This document shows, piece by piece, positions 1-7,686 of a stretch of DNA of 13,895 bases (its first letter is position 1; each line of letters opens with the position of its first letter). A program made the position numbers and the translations under genes. This DNA comes from CAYSZB01 sp964435475 (lineage in GTDB: Bacteria; Chloroflexota; Anaerolineae; Anaerolineales; Anaerolineaceae), in NCBI GenBank assembly GCA_964435475.1, contig CAYSZB010000059.1, forward strand, positions 1 to 13,895. The letters run 5' to 3'. Below the pieces are notes generated by a model. It was not told where the DNA came from. It searched no databases and saw only the letters and a program-made list of their open reading frames with translations.

Positions 1-55
1 TTGTTCATCGCCATAAACATAATTTTACTGGGGCGATGCTCTAACCCCACCCTAA

Positions 56-77
56 CCTCCCCATTTCATTGGGGAGG
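56..77. repeat. GC-rich inverted repeat, CCTCCCC/GGGGAGG
   Basis: A perfect 7-bp inverted repeat (CCTCCCC at 56-62, GGGGAGG at 71-77) encloses an 8-nt loop. It lies in the non-coding stretch left of osmC and follows the pyrimidine-rich CCCCACCCTAAC. No T-run follows on either strand, so it does not look like a classic intrinsic terminator. It resembles dispersed intergenic hairpin repeats, but only one copy is present here. Apart from this and the palindrome at 118-147, I see no gene in 1-181. Confidence 0.55.
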
Positions 78-117
78 GGCTATTAACCTGGCGGTCAAGG
101 CCGATTGTGTAACGTTT

Positions 118-147
118 GTAGGAGAGGGTTTAGAAACCCTCCCCTAC
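118..147 (-). repeat. Dispersed palindrome, copy 1 (downstream of osmC)
   Basis: The arms GTAGGAGAGGGTTT and AAACCCTCCCCTAC form a 14-bp stem with one mismatch and a 2-nt centre. The right arm is identical in all three copies in this window (see 5576-5603 and 7687-7714). The element starts 34 nt past the osmC stop codon. Read on the minus strand it gives a very stable hairpin without a U-tract. It could protect or define the 3' end of the osmC mRNA, or be a REP-like mobile repeat; the sequence alone does not decide. Confidence 0.8.
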
Positions 148-181
148 ATAAGATGGCGAACTGTTCTAACTGGCGACAGGG

Positions 182-598
182 TTATGCCAGGGCGGCGTTG
201 AGGGTCATCGGTACGGCAGACAGGGCCTGGGAGACGGGGCAGCCCTTCTTGGCCTCTTCGGCGAATTTGATGAAGGTCTCCAGGTCAATGCCAGGGACCT
301 CACCGACCGTTGACAGCTCGATCAGGGTGATCTTTGGCCCGTCGCCGAGATGCACTTTGGCTTCGGTTTCAATCCTGACCGGCACTTGCCCGGCTTTGGA
401 GAGGATCGCCGAGAGGAACATCGAAAAACAGCCGGCATGCGCTGCGCCGATCAGTTCTTCCGGGTTGGTGCCCGGGCCGTCCTCAAAGCGTGATGCACGG
501 GTGTATTCACCCTCATAGGCACCCGACCCCAGGCGCATGGTACCTTTACCTTTGACCAGATCGCCCTTCCATACTGCTGATGATGCACGAATAGCCAT
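182..598 (-). CDS. osmC: OsmC family peroxiredoxin
   Basis: A 138-residue protein of the usual OsmC length. OsmC enzymes are cytoplasmic thiol peroxidases that reduce organic hydroperoxides through two cysteines. Both are visible: Cys57 in the HAGCFSM motif and Cys120 in KKGCPVS. The preceding RFEDGPGTNPEELI segment (37-50) is typical of the OsmC rather than the Ohr branch and includes Glu48 next to the active site. The ATG start is set by TGGAGG at 605-610, 6 nt upstream. The gene is monocistronic, with its own promoter (631-659) and a palindrome 34 nt past the stop. The family assignment is firm. The preferred peroxide and any regulator cannot be read from the sequence, and no regulator gene lies nearby. 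Confidence 0.93.
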   Translation of the reverse strand: MAIRASSAVWKGDLVKGKGTMRLGSGAYEGEYTRASRFEDGPGTNPEELIGAAHAGCFSMFLSAILSKAGQVPVRIETEAKVHLGDGPKITLIELSTVGEVPGIDLETFIKFAEEAKKGCPVSQALSAVPMTLNAALA

Positions 599-630
599 AT
601 TTATCCTCCAGTGTTGTTTTTTGTTAACTG

Positions 631-659
631 ACTATAGCATTAAGCCAAACCCGAGTCAA
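631..659 (-). promoter_or_regulatory. Sigma-70-type promoter of osmC
   Basis: On the minus strand TTGACT (654-659) and TATAGT (631-636) each match 5 of 6 consensus bases and are exactly 17 bp apart. Transcription would begin near 624, giving a leader of about 25 nt with TGGAGG just before the osmC start. This is the best-formed promoter in the window. Confidence 0.7.
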
Positions 660-953
660 TTCAAGGGCATGCCGGTGTAAAATCTTTGGAGTAATAGGTC
701 CAAGCTCATTAAGTAGAGTAGTTCAAATCCTCTTTTGCCTGTAACACTCATAATTCCATAGGTATGGTAGAGCTTCGATTAAGAAAAACTGCTTAATAAC
801 AAGCAATATTTGTTTTCTGATATACTAACAATAGTTAATTGTGAATTATTCATTCTTTAGAGAATATGAAGATTCTCTGATTTATAGTCATAGGTATCAT
901 TGGATAGATAAGATTAGATTGTAATTTCTATAAGGGAAGGAACTCGTAATTAG
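660..953 (+). other. AT-rich intergenic region upstream of the M23 gene
   Basis: No convincing gene is present in these 294 bases. Base composition shifts here from GC-rich to AT-rich and stays so through the following gene. The region holds a perfect 7-bp inverted repeat (859-878), a possible -10 box TATAGT at 883-888 without a good -35, and an AGGGAAGG Shine-Dalgarno-like run at about 933-940. That run lies 13 nt before the ATG at 954, somewhat further than usual. Confidence 0.5.
859..878. promoter_or_regulatory. Inverted repeat, possible operator
   Basis: AGAGAAT (859-865) and ATTCTCT (872-878) form a perfect 7-bp inverted repeat around a 6-nt centre. It lies directly upstream of a TATAGT box (883-888) that could be the -10 of the M23 gene, so a bound repressor or activator would sit over the -35 area. 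It could equally be a chance palindrome in AT-rich DNA. Confidence 0.3.
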
Positions 954-3683
954 ATGCCATCACGTAGAAGAGCGTTATGCAAAGAGATTATTATATTTTG
1001 CCTGTTGGTAATTGTTTTATTTCTTAATGGTCATCCTGTTTCTGCAAAATCATATATTTATACAACTCAAGATCTGCTTGATGATGACAGGTCTTTACCT
1101 TCATTTAAATTACCATGGCCTGAAGGATTGAATGGCCAAATTTACTGGACTAGCGGACCGCACTCTTGGTCCAAGGGAGGATTGCTTACTGCGAAAGTTA
1201 GTGCGTCTAGGGCTAACGGCTTGGATTTTGGAAGGGGTGGAGCAAGTTGGGACGTCGTTGCTATGGCATCCGGAGTAGTAATTAAAAATCGTTGTGGTTT
1301 TGCTGGATTGGGGTGTATTGTTGCGATTCGTCATGACGTTGGCGGCAGTGTTATGGTTTATGCTCACCTGGAGCCGAATATTGGAGGTAGTGCACCAAAT
1401 AATGAATTACAGGAAGGAATGTGGGTGCAGCAGAAGACTAAGATTGGTAGAGTTGGACAATCTGGTGGGCAGACTGCTATTCATTTGCATATCGAATTGA
1501 GAGATGGTGGAATATGTTATGCACCAGCAGATGGGATTAATGGTGATGATTGTCACACAGGGGGAGATCCAAGCATTGGTTTCGCAGGAAGTCCAATTGG
1601 GTGGGACGGTCAGAGGTTAATCGACAATTATTTTATTAATGGATATTTTGATTCAGATTCATATTGTGGACCCGGGGCTGACTGTGACACAATTTATAAT
1701 TATGATGGCTCTGCAATTTATGGACATATAGGAGCTCCATATATTAAGTTTCCATATAATGATTCGGGTATCCAACGTCAAGTATTAGCTTTTGTCCATC
1801 CCAATTTCATTGATAATAATACATGTACATCAACAACAAATTGCGAAATTAATGCAGTTGATGGTACAACTGTGTTTGCCTATCATGGTGTATTTGTGGG
1901 TGGAGGTGGTCTTCTAAATTCAACCAATTCAGCTATTGACCCACCGTCTACTCCTGATGATACAGTGCTTCCTTCAGGATACTTTGTCACCCCATCCACA
2001 GGTACGACAATATACGGTCCGTCAGTTCAGATCATAGTATCTGCAAGTGATAATTCAGGAGGTAGTGGCGTAAAGGAAGTACGGTTTAGCGCAAAATGGG
2101 GTGGCTCCTGGAAAGGGATAGGTAATGATGCAACTGCACCTTATTCGATCAATTGGGATATGTGTAGCAGTGGGGTTGTTGATAATGAAGATATCGAGTT
2201 GGGCATGGAGGTTTGGGACAATGCCGAGAACAAATATGTTTGGAGTGAGCATGGCACAAATCCCCATATAAAAATGAATTATTCCTGCTCGTCTGGCGAC
2301 CCATTGGATGGCGGTCCATGGGATGTTGTCGCATGGCAAAATAAGTATTTGGCTGGCTATGTTAATTGGGAGGGGACCGTGACCTGGGCTGATGGATACC
2401 CCTATATTTATTATGATTGGGGCAGTGGTGCTCCTTTTGGATGGGGTGGTGATGATTTTTCAATGCGTCTTACAAGGAGTATATACTTTCCTGGAGGTTA
2501 CTATGAGTTCCACACCAAACATGATGATGGAGTAAAAGTTTATATTGATGGAAACATCGTTATCAATGCCTGGTGGGATGGGAATGGGGGGCACGATAAT
2601 GGACGTAACCTCTCCCAAGGATTTCATGAAGTAAAAGTCGAATATTATGAAAACTCAGGGGATGCAAAGTTACAGGTATATTGGTACGGAGAAGGCTATC
2701 CACCGCCAGATACCGCTCCGCCATTAGGTAGAATTACTAATCCTGCACACCTATCTGCGACAAATCAAACTTCTGTACTTATATCGGCGGACGCATCAGA
2801 TGATGTAAGTGGAGTAAACCGGGTAGTTTTTTATGCCTGGTATTGTCATCAAGATGTATGTGATTGGCGCACCTTAATTACAGATTATTCTGCACCGTAT
2901 GAATATTATTGGGATTGGTCAGCCATTGGTGATAAACATGTTTGGTTCGACATTGTCGTTGTTGATAATCTGGGCAAGAGTTCAAATAATTTAGAAGGGT
3001 TTGTCGAATTAGATCTGGACATAACAAATCCTCTTGTTGAGTTTAATTATCCAGAGAGTAATCTATATCTTAATGACGATATGGTTCATATAGATGTCTA
3101 TGCAATTGATGCCCAGAGTGGCATTGATTCCGTGCAATTCTTTGCAGGTTATGAAGATGGTTCAAGTAATTACTGGCACGAAATCGGATGGGATAACTCA
3201 GCGTCTGAGAATCATTACAACCTGAATTGGGACGGGTCCGGCGTCCCATTCGGTAAGCCCTTATCCCTTTTTGTTTATGCATATGACAATGCTGGAAATT
3301 ACTCAGGCTCGGCAGTCTGGAATGTTTACATGGAAACTAATCTTTTATACATACCTCTTGTATTGCATAATTATTTGTACACGGTTAAACCCATTTTTGT
3401 TTATCCACTAAATGGACAAACGCTTGGGTACAACAACGATTGGATGTTCAAAGTAGAACCCATTAATGGTGCACAGGGTTACCTGTGGGGCTTTAAACAA
3501 GGCGATGTTTTTGTTTGGGAAAATTTAAGCTATGAAGGTACTTTATCCAGTAATGAATATGCAATTTCGGTAGGAACTGAAGCACATAACGCATTTTCGC
3601 CTGGGAGCGTTGTCGTTATGGTCCGGGCGTGGATTAATGGAGAATGGACAGAAGCCGCAGAAATAACAATTTATTTAGAATAA
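954..3683 (+). CDS. Secreted multidomain M23-type metallopeptidase with PA14 and Ig-like domains
   Basis: A 909-residue exported protein. Residues 1-32 form a signal peptide: RRR, a hydrophobic core, then a VSA cleavage site. Residues 60-186 match M23 (lysostaphin/beta-lytic type) zinc peptidases: GLDFG with Asp91, YAHLE with His138, and HLHIE with His177/His179. The usual HxxxD first ligand is absent, since Ala stands there. His70 in TSGPHSW probably replaces it, as in beta-lytic proteases where a GGxH motif lies further upstream. Ig-like modules follow at about 336-445, 586-690 and 691-795, with a PA14 carbohydrate-binding-type module at about 455-578. Residues 797-805 (NLLYIPLVL) resemble a C-terminal segment common in Chloroflexota exported proteins, followed by a beta-rich tail (811-909). 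It likely cleaves peptidoglycan or protein outside the cell; the target is unknown. The gene is clearly more AT-rich than its neighbours. Confidence 0.82.
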   Translation: MPSRRRALCKEIIIFCLLVIVLFLNGHPVSAKSYIYTTQDLLDDDRSLPSFKLPWPEGLNGQIYWTSGPHSWSKGGLLTAKVSASRANGLDFGRGGASWDVVAMASGVVIKNRCGFAGLGCIVAIRHDVGGSVMVYAHLEPNIGGSAPNNELQEGMWVQQKTKIGRVGQSGGQTAIHLHIELRDGGICYAPADGINGDDCHTGGDPSIGFAGSPIGWDGQRLIDNYFINGYFDSDSYCGPGADCDTIYNYDGSAIYGHIGAPYIKFPYNDSGIQRQVLAFVHPNFIDNNTCTSTTNCEINAVDGTTVFAYHGVFVGGGGLLNSTNSAIDPPSTPDDTVLPSGYFVTPSTGTTIYGPSVQIIVSASDNSGGSGVKEVRFSAKWGGSWKGIGNDATAPYSINWDMCSSGVVDNEDIELGMEVWDNAENKYVWSEHGTNPHIKMNYSCSSGDPLDGGPWDVVAWQNKYLAGYVNWEGTVTWADGYPYIYYDWGSGAPFGWGGDDFSMRLTRSIYFPGGYYEFHTKHDDGVKVYIDGNIVINAWWDGNGGHDNGRNLSQGFHEVKVEYYENSGDAKLQVYWYGEGYPPPDTAPPLGRITNPAHLSATNQTSVLISADASDDVSGVNRVVFYAWYCHQDVCDWRTLITDYSAPYEYYWDWSAIGDKHVWFDIVVVDNLGKSSNNLEGFVELDLDITNPLVEFNYPESNLYLNDDMVHIDVYAIDAQSGIDSVQFFAGYEDGSSNYWHEIGWDNSASENHYNLNWDGSGVPFGKPLSLFVYAYDNAGNYSGSAVWNVYMETNLLYIPLVLHNYLYTVKPIFVYPLNGQTLGYNNDWMFKVEPINGAQGYLWGFKQGDVFVWENLSYEGTLSSNEYAISVGTEAHNAFSPGSVVVMVRAWINGEWTEAAEITIYLE

Positions 3684-3793
3684 AAGTTTATTGATTGTTG
3701 ATTTTTTATCCATGAAAGTGCAAAGTGTTTTTTGATCGCATTATATTCATAAATATATCCACCATGTCTCTCCCTTTTGCCCCACTCCCGCTG

Positions 3794-3802
3794 TGTTATC
3801 AT
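3794..3802 (+). promoter_or_regulatory. Possible extended -10 promoter of the mechanosensitive channel gene
   Basis: TGTTATCAT fits the extended -10 pattern TGnTATAAT with one mismatch. It lies 33 bp before the ATG at 3836, which is preceded by a GGGAG ribosome-binding site. No good -35 is visible, which extended -10 promoters can tolerate. The rest of 3684-3835 is non-coding, and no hairpin terminator for the upstream gene is evident. Confidence 0.35.
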
Positions 3803-3835
3803 AAGGAAAAATAATTTGGATAACCGGGAGCTGGT

Positions 3836-4996
3836 ATGGACTTTGCACAATTGATGGACATCTTTAAAAGCAATGCCTGGTATGCGGCGGGGCTGGTTTT
3901 GGGGCTGTGCCTGCTCAGTTACCTGGTCGTGCAGTTCATCCTGGTGCGCCTGGGGCGCCACCTGGTCAGGCGCACAGCCACCCGGGCAGATGATATCATC
4001 GTCAAGCACCTGCATCTCAAGCGCCTGGCACTTATCGCCCCCCTGTTGGTGATCCTGGCAAGTGCCAGCCTTTTCCCGCCAGCTGCCGACAAGATCATTG
4101 TCGCGATCAGTGCCCTGGTCATCACCTGGTTGATCGCGTTCAGCCTGGTTTCGCTCTTTAAAGGCATCAATACGGCCTATGAAAGCCGCCCATCGTATAA
4201 CGGGGTCAGCATCAAGGGCTTCATGGATATTCTCAAGCTGGTTGCCGTGCTGGTGGCGGTGATCATCACCGTTTCCATCCTGGTTGACCAGTCACCACTG
4301 GTGCTGCTGGCAGGGCTGGGGGCTGTTGCTGCGGTGCTGATGCTCATTTTCCAGAATACCATCCTCTCGCTGGTCGCCACCGTGCAGATCATGACCAATG
4401 ACCTGCTGCGGGAGGGCGATTTCATTGACGTGCCCTCCTACCAGGCGAACGGCACAGTATCGGCGATCAGCCTGACGACGATCAAGGTGCGCAACGCCGA
4501 CATGACCTACAGCCACATCCCCACTTACAAGATCCTGGACACGGCATTCATCAACTGGCGCGGCATGAACGAAAGCGAAAGCCGGCGCATCAAGCGCGCC
4601 ATCATCCTGGACCAGTTCAGCATCAAGGCCTGTGACGGGCAACTGTGGCAGCGCCTGGCAAAAGATGAACGGCTGTCAGCTTTCATGGCAGCCCGCCCGC
4701 CTGAGACGGACCCTGCATGCCGGACCAACAGTGCCCTGCTGCGTGAATATCTTTTGCATTACCTGAAGTCACGCGAGGATATCATCCAGGAGGGTAAAAG
4801 CCTTATGGTACGCCTGCTGGCACCCGACCAGAACGGCATGCCGCTGGAGGTGATCGCCTTCACCCGCACCACCGATTGGATGGCTTACGAGGCCATCCAG
4901 GCTGAGATATTTGAACACATCCTGTCCGTTTTGGCGGCTTTCGACCTGCGGGTCAGCCAGCAGTGGGCTCTGCAGCCGCCTGTCGCCAAGGGATAA
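3836..4996 (+). CDS. MscS-family mechanosensitive ion channel, YbdG-like
   Basis: A 386-residue inner-membrane protein. Hydrophobic segments lie at about 16-38, 65-80, 86-110, 130-150 and 153-180. The last is the Gly/Ala-rich pore helix (LLAGLGAVAAVLML) leading into FQNTILSLVA. The cytoplasmic beta domain follows with GDFIDVP (194-200) and the NWRGMNES...RRIKR signature (240-254), characteristic of the E. coli YbdG (MscM) branch. That branch has five membrane segments rather than the three of small MscS. Such channels open under membrane tension and release solutes during hypo-osmotic shock. The start is set by GGGAG just upstream. The gene converges on the MGMT-family gene with 6 bp between the stop codons, and no terminator hairpin is visible there. 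Confidence 0.92.
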   Translation: MDFAQLMDIFKSNAWYAAGLVLGLCLLSYLVVQFILVRLGRHLVRRTATRADDIIVKHLHLKRLALIAPLLVILASASLFPPAADKIIVAISALVITWLIAFSLVSLFKGINTAYESRPSYNGVSIKGFMDILKLVAVLVAVIITVSILVDQSPLVLLAGLGAVAAVLMLIFQNTILSLVATVQIMTNDLLREGDFIDVPSYQANGTVSAISLTTIKVRNADMTYSHIPTYKILDTAFINWRGMNESESRRIKRAIILDQFSIKACDGQLWQRLAKDERLSAFMAARPPETDPACRTNSALLREYLLHYLKSREDIIQEGKSLMVRLLAPDQNGMPLEVIAFTRTTDWMAYEAIQAEIFEHILSVLAAFDLRVSQQWALQPPVAKG

Positions 4997-5002
4997 CCCT
5001 GC

Positions 5003-5500
5003 TCACAATTGAAAGAGGTGTGACTGCCAGTCTTTCAGCTGGTATTTGCTGCCGCGGGCGATGATTGTGAAGCCCTCCGCCTCGAGGTGGGCCTTGTGGG
5101 CTTCCTGCCCGCCGGGGTATTTATCGTTCAAAAATCCTTCGCTCTTCAGCGTACGCCACCAGGGGAGGGTGATAAGTTCCGGGTGGGTGCCATTGGCGCG
5201 GCATTCTTGAACAGCGTTGGCGATGGTCATGGTGAAGATGCCGGTAACCAGCGAACAGCAGCCTTTGACCTGGTGCTGCCGGGCGATGTATTTGCAGATC
5301 TCAATGATGGTGAGCACTTTGCCCGGGGGAATTTGGGCCATTAACGGGATGACCTCGGAGGGGTTGACGATCACCACCGGGTCGCCCGGGTCAGCACCCA
5401 TTTTATGCACCGCGTTATAGCAGGGGAAGCCCTCCTCCAGGGTGAGCACCTTGGGGTAGCCGGGCTTGTCGCGCATCTTTTCATACCATGTTTTTCTCAC
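5003..5500 (-). CDS. MGMT-family, alkyltransferase-like (ATL-type) DNA-binding protein
   Basis: I place the start at GTG 5500. It has AGGAGG upstream and gives a 165-residue protein beginning VRKTWYEKMRD. A longer reading from ATG 5590 would add 30 residues encoded partly by the repeat at 5576-5603 and is unlikely. Residues about 58-150 match the C-terminal domain of O6-alkylguanine-DNA alkyltransferases: IPPGKVLTIIEICKYIA (winged-helix part), then LPWWRTL (112-118), then NDKYPGGQEAHKAHLEAEG. In true alkyltransferases the active site is PCHR. Here Trp114 stands in place of the acceptor cysteine, as in ATL proteins, which bind alkylated bases and hand them to nucleotide excision repair. Methyl transfer is therefore not expected. 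The N-terminal 55 residues are not recognised. The gene lies 141 bp downstream of the VOC gene on the same strand, with palindrome copy 2 in between. Confidence 0.8.
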   Translation of the reverse strand: MRKTWYEKMRDKPGYPKVLTLEEGFPCYNAVHKMGADPGDPVVIVNPSEVIPLMAQIPPGKVLTIIEICKYIARQHQVKGCCSLVTGIFTMTIANAVQECRANGTHPELITLPWWRTLKSEGFLNDKYPGGQEAHKAHLEAEGFTIIARGSKYQLKDWQSHLFQL

Positions 5501-5575
5501 AAATCCTCCTGCCTTTCTACAATTAATCCATTTACGAAAGTTCGCCTGACCGAGCGCATACACTGCCACCTGTGC

Positions 5576-5603
5576 GTGGGAGGGTTTCAAAACCCTCCCC
5601 TAC
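5576..5603 (-). repeat. Dispersed palindrome, copy 2 (downstream of the VOC gene)
   Basis: GTGGGAGGGTTT and AAACCCTCCCCTAC pair around a CA centre; the left arm is slightly shortened relative to copy 1. It begins 38 nt past the VOC stop codon and 75 bp before the start of the MGMT-family gene. It has the same orientation as copies 1 and 3. Its presence inside the longest possible MGMT reading frame is a reason to reject that start. Confidence 0.8.
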
Positions 5604-5641
5604 TTTCGGCGTCCAAGATTTAAGCTCTTTTTTGCAGCAGG

Positions 5642-6073
5642 TCATTGAAGGACCAGGCTGCCGTCCTGGTTGAACTGCCAGAATTCAGCCCAGGCGACCT
5701 CCCAAAAATAGCCATCAGGATCCGAAAAATAGCCATGGTAGCCACCCCAAAATACCGGTTGGGCTGGTTTTACGATCTTGCCGCCTGCTTTTTCTGCGAG
5801 CAACAGGATCTGATCCACCTCATCCCTGGTCCGAGTATTGTGCGATAGGGTGATACCCGGAAAACCCTGCCTGGCAGGTGACTGGTCGGGTGATACATCC
5901 TCTGCCAGCCTATCCAATGGATAGAGCGACAGGCGGGTGCCATTCGTCTGGAACATAACCATGCCATCTTCGGGTTTTCCGCTGGTCGGAAAGCCAAGAC
6001 CCTCATGGTAAAAGCGATAAGACAGTTGGAGGTCTTTGACCCCCAGGGTGATCAATGTAACACGTGCTTCCAT
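5642..6073 (-). CDS. VOC (glyoxalase/bleomycin-resistance fold) family protein
   Basis: A 143-residue single-domain protein with two beta-alpha-beta-beta-beta modules. It opens with VTLITLGVKDLQLSYRFYHE (5-24), the usual first strand, helix and FYxxGLGF element. It closes with YFSDPDGYFWEVAW (115-128), the typical last hairpin, whose Glu125 is the usual second metal ligand. The first-strand histidine found in metal-dependent members is absent (Thr6-Leu7 region), so metal binding is doubtful. VOC proteins include lyases, dioxygenases and antibiotic-binding proteins, and the substrate cannot be inferred. An AAAGGAGG site precedes the ATG. The gene starts 13 bp after the GNAT stop and is almost certainly in the same operon. 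Confidence 0.86.
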   Translation of the reverse strand: MEARVTLITLGVKDLQLSYRFYHEGLGFPTSGKPEDGMVMFQTNGTRLSLYPLDRLAEDVSPDQSPARQGFPGITLSHNTRTRDEVDQILLLAEKAGGKIVKPAQPVFWGGYHGYFSDPDGYFWEVAWAEFWQFNQDGSLVLQ

Positions 6074-6086
6074 GTTCCTCCTTTTG

Positions 6087-7022
6087 TTACCAGGTCTTTT
6101 GCCAGGCCTGGTATTGCAAGTTACCGTGCCCCATCACAGAATCATACAGGGCGTTTGGTCCGGGCTCAAAGCCGCCCACGCAGGCATGCAGTGCGCCCAT
6201 CTTCTGCAGACGTTTCAAGCCCGCGGTGAGCAGGGCGCGGCTCAGCCCCTTGCGTTGCTGGGCTGGGACCGTCGCCACCGGTTCAAAATAGGCACTGCGG
6301 GTGACATCGTCGAACCAGATGGTGCAGAACGAGGCGATCGAGCCGTCCGGCGCCACCGCCACCAGGTCGAGGTCACGGCGGTAGAGCGGGGCTGTCTGGA
6401 TGTTGCGGTACCAGGTGACATCATCGCGATTTTCGACAGCGATCTTGATGTCACCCTCGTGGAAACCCAGACCGGAGGCGTAGCAACGTTCGAGCAGCTC
6501 CAACCCGTCCCCCAGGGGGCGGATAGTGAACCCGGCAGGCGTTGGCACATCGGCGATCGGTTGGGCCAGGTCGCGGTAATGCTGGGTCTCGACCCAGCCC
6601 TCGCGTTTGTAACCATGGTCAATCAGCAACTGCCGGCGCAGGGTGTCATCTTCCATTGACCAGGCACCCAAAAAGCGTTTGCCGTCCGCGGTCGGGATGG
6701 AAAGCTTCTCTTCGGCTATCAAAAGCATCTCCTCTTCCAGTTGGCGCGCCTTCCAGGCAGGGTGGACGTTCATGTGCACCTCGTCCGGACCGCCATCGGG
6801 CATGCCAAAGGCGATCAGCCTGCCGTCCGCTTCCCAGAGGTATGCCACGTCGTTCAATGTGACATTGTGGCAGTTCAGGCAGGTATGCCAGCGGGCATAT
6901 TCCAGGCGGGCGACCGCCCAGGCGCGTTCACGGTTGCCATTGAGGACGTAAATCTCGCGCAGCAGCGCGCGCATGGCCCAAAAATCATCTTCGTGTTGAT
7001 AAGGACGGTATGTGATGGTCAT
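6087..7022 (-). CDS. GNAT-family N-acetyltransferase (probable tandem GNAT)
   Basis: A 311-residue protein, about twice the length of a single GNAT domain. The C-terminal half (about 163-311) has the acetyl-CoA-binding signature: strand AYFEPVATVP followed by QQRKGLSRALL (255-265). This fits Q/RxxGxG/A except that Ser261 takes the last small-residue position. The N-terminal half (3-150) starts ITYRPYQHEDD, like many GNAT first strands, and contains VHMNVHPAWKARQLEEEML (82-100), an apparently degenerate pyrophosphate loop. That half may be structural rather than catalytic. The substrate is unknown. GGAG lies 5 nt or so upstream of the ATG. The gene is 45 bp downstream of the zinc-ribbon gene and 13 bp upstream of the VOC gene, consistent with one transcript. 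Confidence 0.87.
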   Translation of the reverse strand: MTITYRPYQHEDDFWAMRALLREIYVLNGNRERAWAVARLEYARWHTCLNCHNVTLNDVAYLWEADGRLIAFGMPDGGPDEVHMNVHPAWKARQLEEEMLLIAEEKLSIPTADGKRFLGAWSMEDDTLRRQLLIDHGYKREGWVETQHYRDLAQPIADVPTPAGFTIRPLGDGLELLERCYASGLGFHEGDIKIAVENRDDVTWYRNIQTAPLYRRDLDLVAVAPDGSIASFCTIWFDDVTRSAYFEPVATVPAQQRKGLSRALLTAGLKRLQKMGALHACVGGFEPGPNALYDSVMGHGNLQYQAWQKTW

Positions 7023-7067
7023 AATGCTCTCCAGGGTTGGATTTATTCATTGACTGCGTAAAATTAA

Positions 7068-7535
7068 TTACCTTGTCTTCCCGGACCGTTTCCGTTTTTC
7101 CCAGAAATCGATCAGCCGGAACCAGCAGTAAGCTGCACCAGCACCAAAACCGATCAGCCCGCACCAAAAATTCTCTGTTTCAAGTTTGCCATCAACCAGT
7201 TTTGCCAATGACAGGACAAGGATAAAGGTGGAGAAAATGGCACCAATGATCAACCACACCACGGTCGTCTTGTTCGTGTTCCCGCAGTGTTCGCAATACA
7301 TGCCATCCCATTGTCTGCTGCATTTGCGGCAATATTTAACGTTGGACGCCTTTGATGAAGTGACTGTTGAGTGGCATTTGGGGCAGCGGTCATTGACGAA
7401 GTCCGCTTCGATGCCCATAAAGCCGCAGTGCTTGCACTTGATACCAGCCAGGTTGGCATGACAACCGGGGCAGACACGTGTTGTCTTGGTGACGCTTGCA
7501 CCGCAGCGACTGCAGGTGTAATTTGTATCGAACAT
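7068..7535 (-). CDS. Triple zinc-ribbon membrane protein of unknown function
   Basis: A 155-residue protein with six CxxC knuckles in its first 85 residues: Cys8/11, 22/25, 34/37, 51/54, 69/72 and 81/84. They pair naturally into three consecutive zinc ribbons. Two hydrophobic segments follow, at about 92-112 and 124-140, then a basic tail (EKRKRSGKTR). The ribbons are probably cytoplasmic, with the two helices anchoring the protein as a hairpin in the membrane. Zinc-ribbon/transmembrane proteins of this kind are common and mostly uncharacterised; they are thought to mediate protein contacts. I do not recognise a specific function. AAGGAG precedes the ATG, and an extended -10 promoter lies at 7569-7577. 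It is the first gene of a likely zinc-ribbon-GNAT-VOC operon. Confidence 0.8.
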   Translation of the reverse strand: MFDTNYTCSRCGASVTKTTRVCPGCHANLAGIKCKHCGFMGIEADFVNDRCPKCHSTVTSSKASNVKYCRKCSRQWDGMYCEHCGNTNKTTVVWLIIGAIFSTFILVLSLAKLVDGKLETENFWCGLIGFGAGAAYCWFRLIDFWEKRKRSGKTR

Positions 7536-7568
7536 ATTCGCTCCTTTGCAGGCCAGGTGGACAAGAAA

Positions 7569-7577
7569 ATTATAACA
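7569..7577 (-). promoter_or_regulatory. Extended -10 promoter of the zinc-ribbon operon
   Basis: Read on the minus strand the motif is TGTTATAAT, a perfect TGnTATAAT extended -10. It lies 33 bp upstream of the zinc-ribbon start, giving a leader of about 27 nt with an AAGGAG site. No strong -35 is visible at the expected distance. Confidence 0.5.
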
Positions 7578-7686
7578 CGCCGCATTATTTGCCTTTTTGG
7601 CTTGGGAATGACCGGTTGAGGGACATGATTACAAATATCTGATTTTGAATATTGTGATAGAAAGACCATGATTGTCAACCAGGTGT

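Noticed and set aside
105..518. 137-codon plus-strand open frame over osmC
   Set aside because: It is antisense to a clear OsmC gene, begins inside palindrome copy 1 and shows no protein-like motif.
690..745. Sequence AGTTCAAATCCTC resembling a tRNA T-loop and acceptor end
   Set aside because: The T-stem does not pair (AGTAG against CCTCT), and no D-arm, anticodon arm or matching acceptor strand could be folded. At most it is a decayed remnant.
5521..5590. ATG 5590 as start of the MGMT-family gene
   Set aside because: The extra residues overlap palindrome copy 2 and there is no Shine-Dalgarno; GTG 5500 has AGGAGG at good spacing.
6036..6659. 207-codon plus-strand open frame
   Set aside because: It lies opposite the GNAT gene, whose motifs and ribosome-binding site are clear. 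High GC content explains the long antisense frame.
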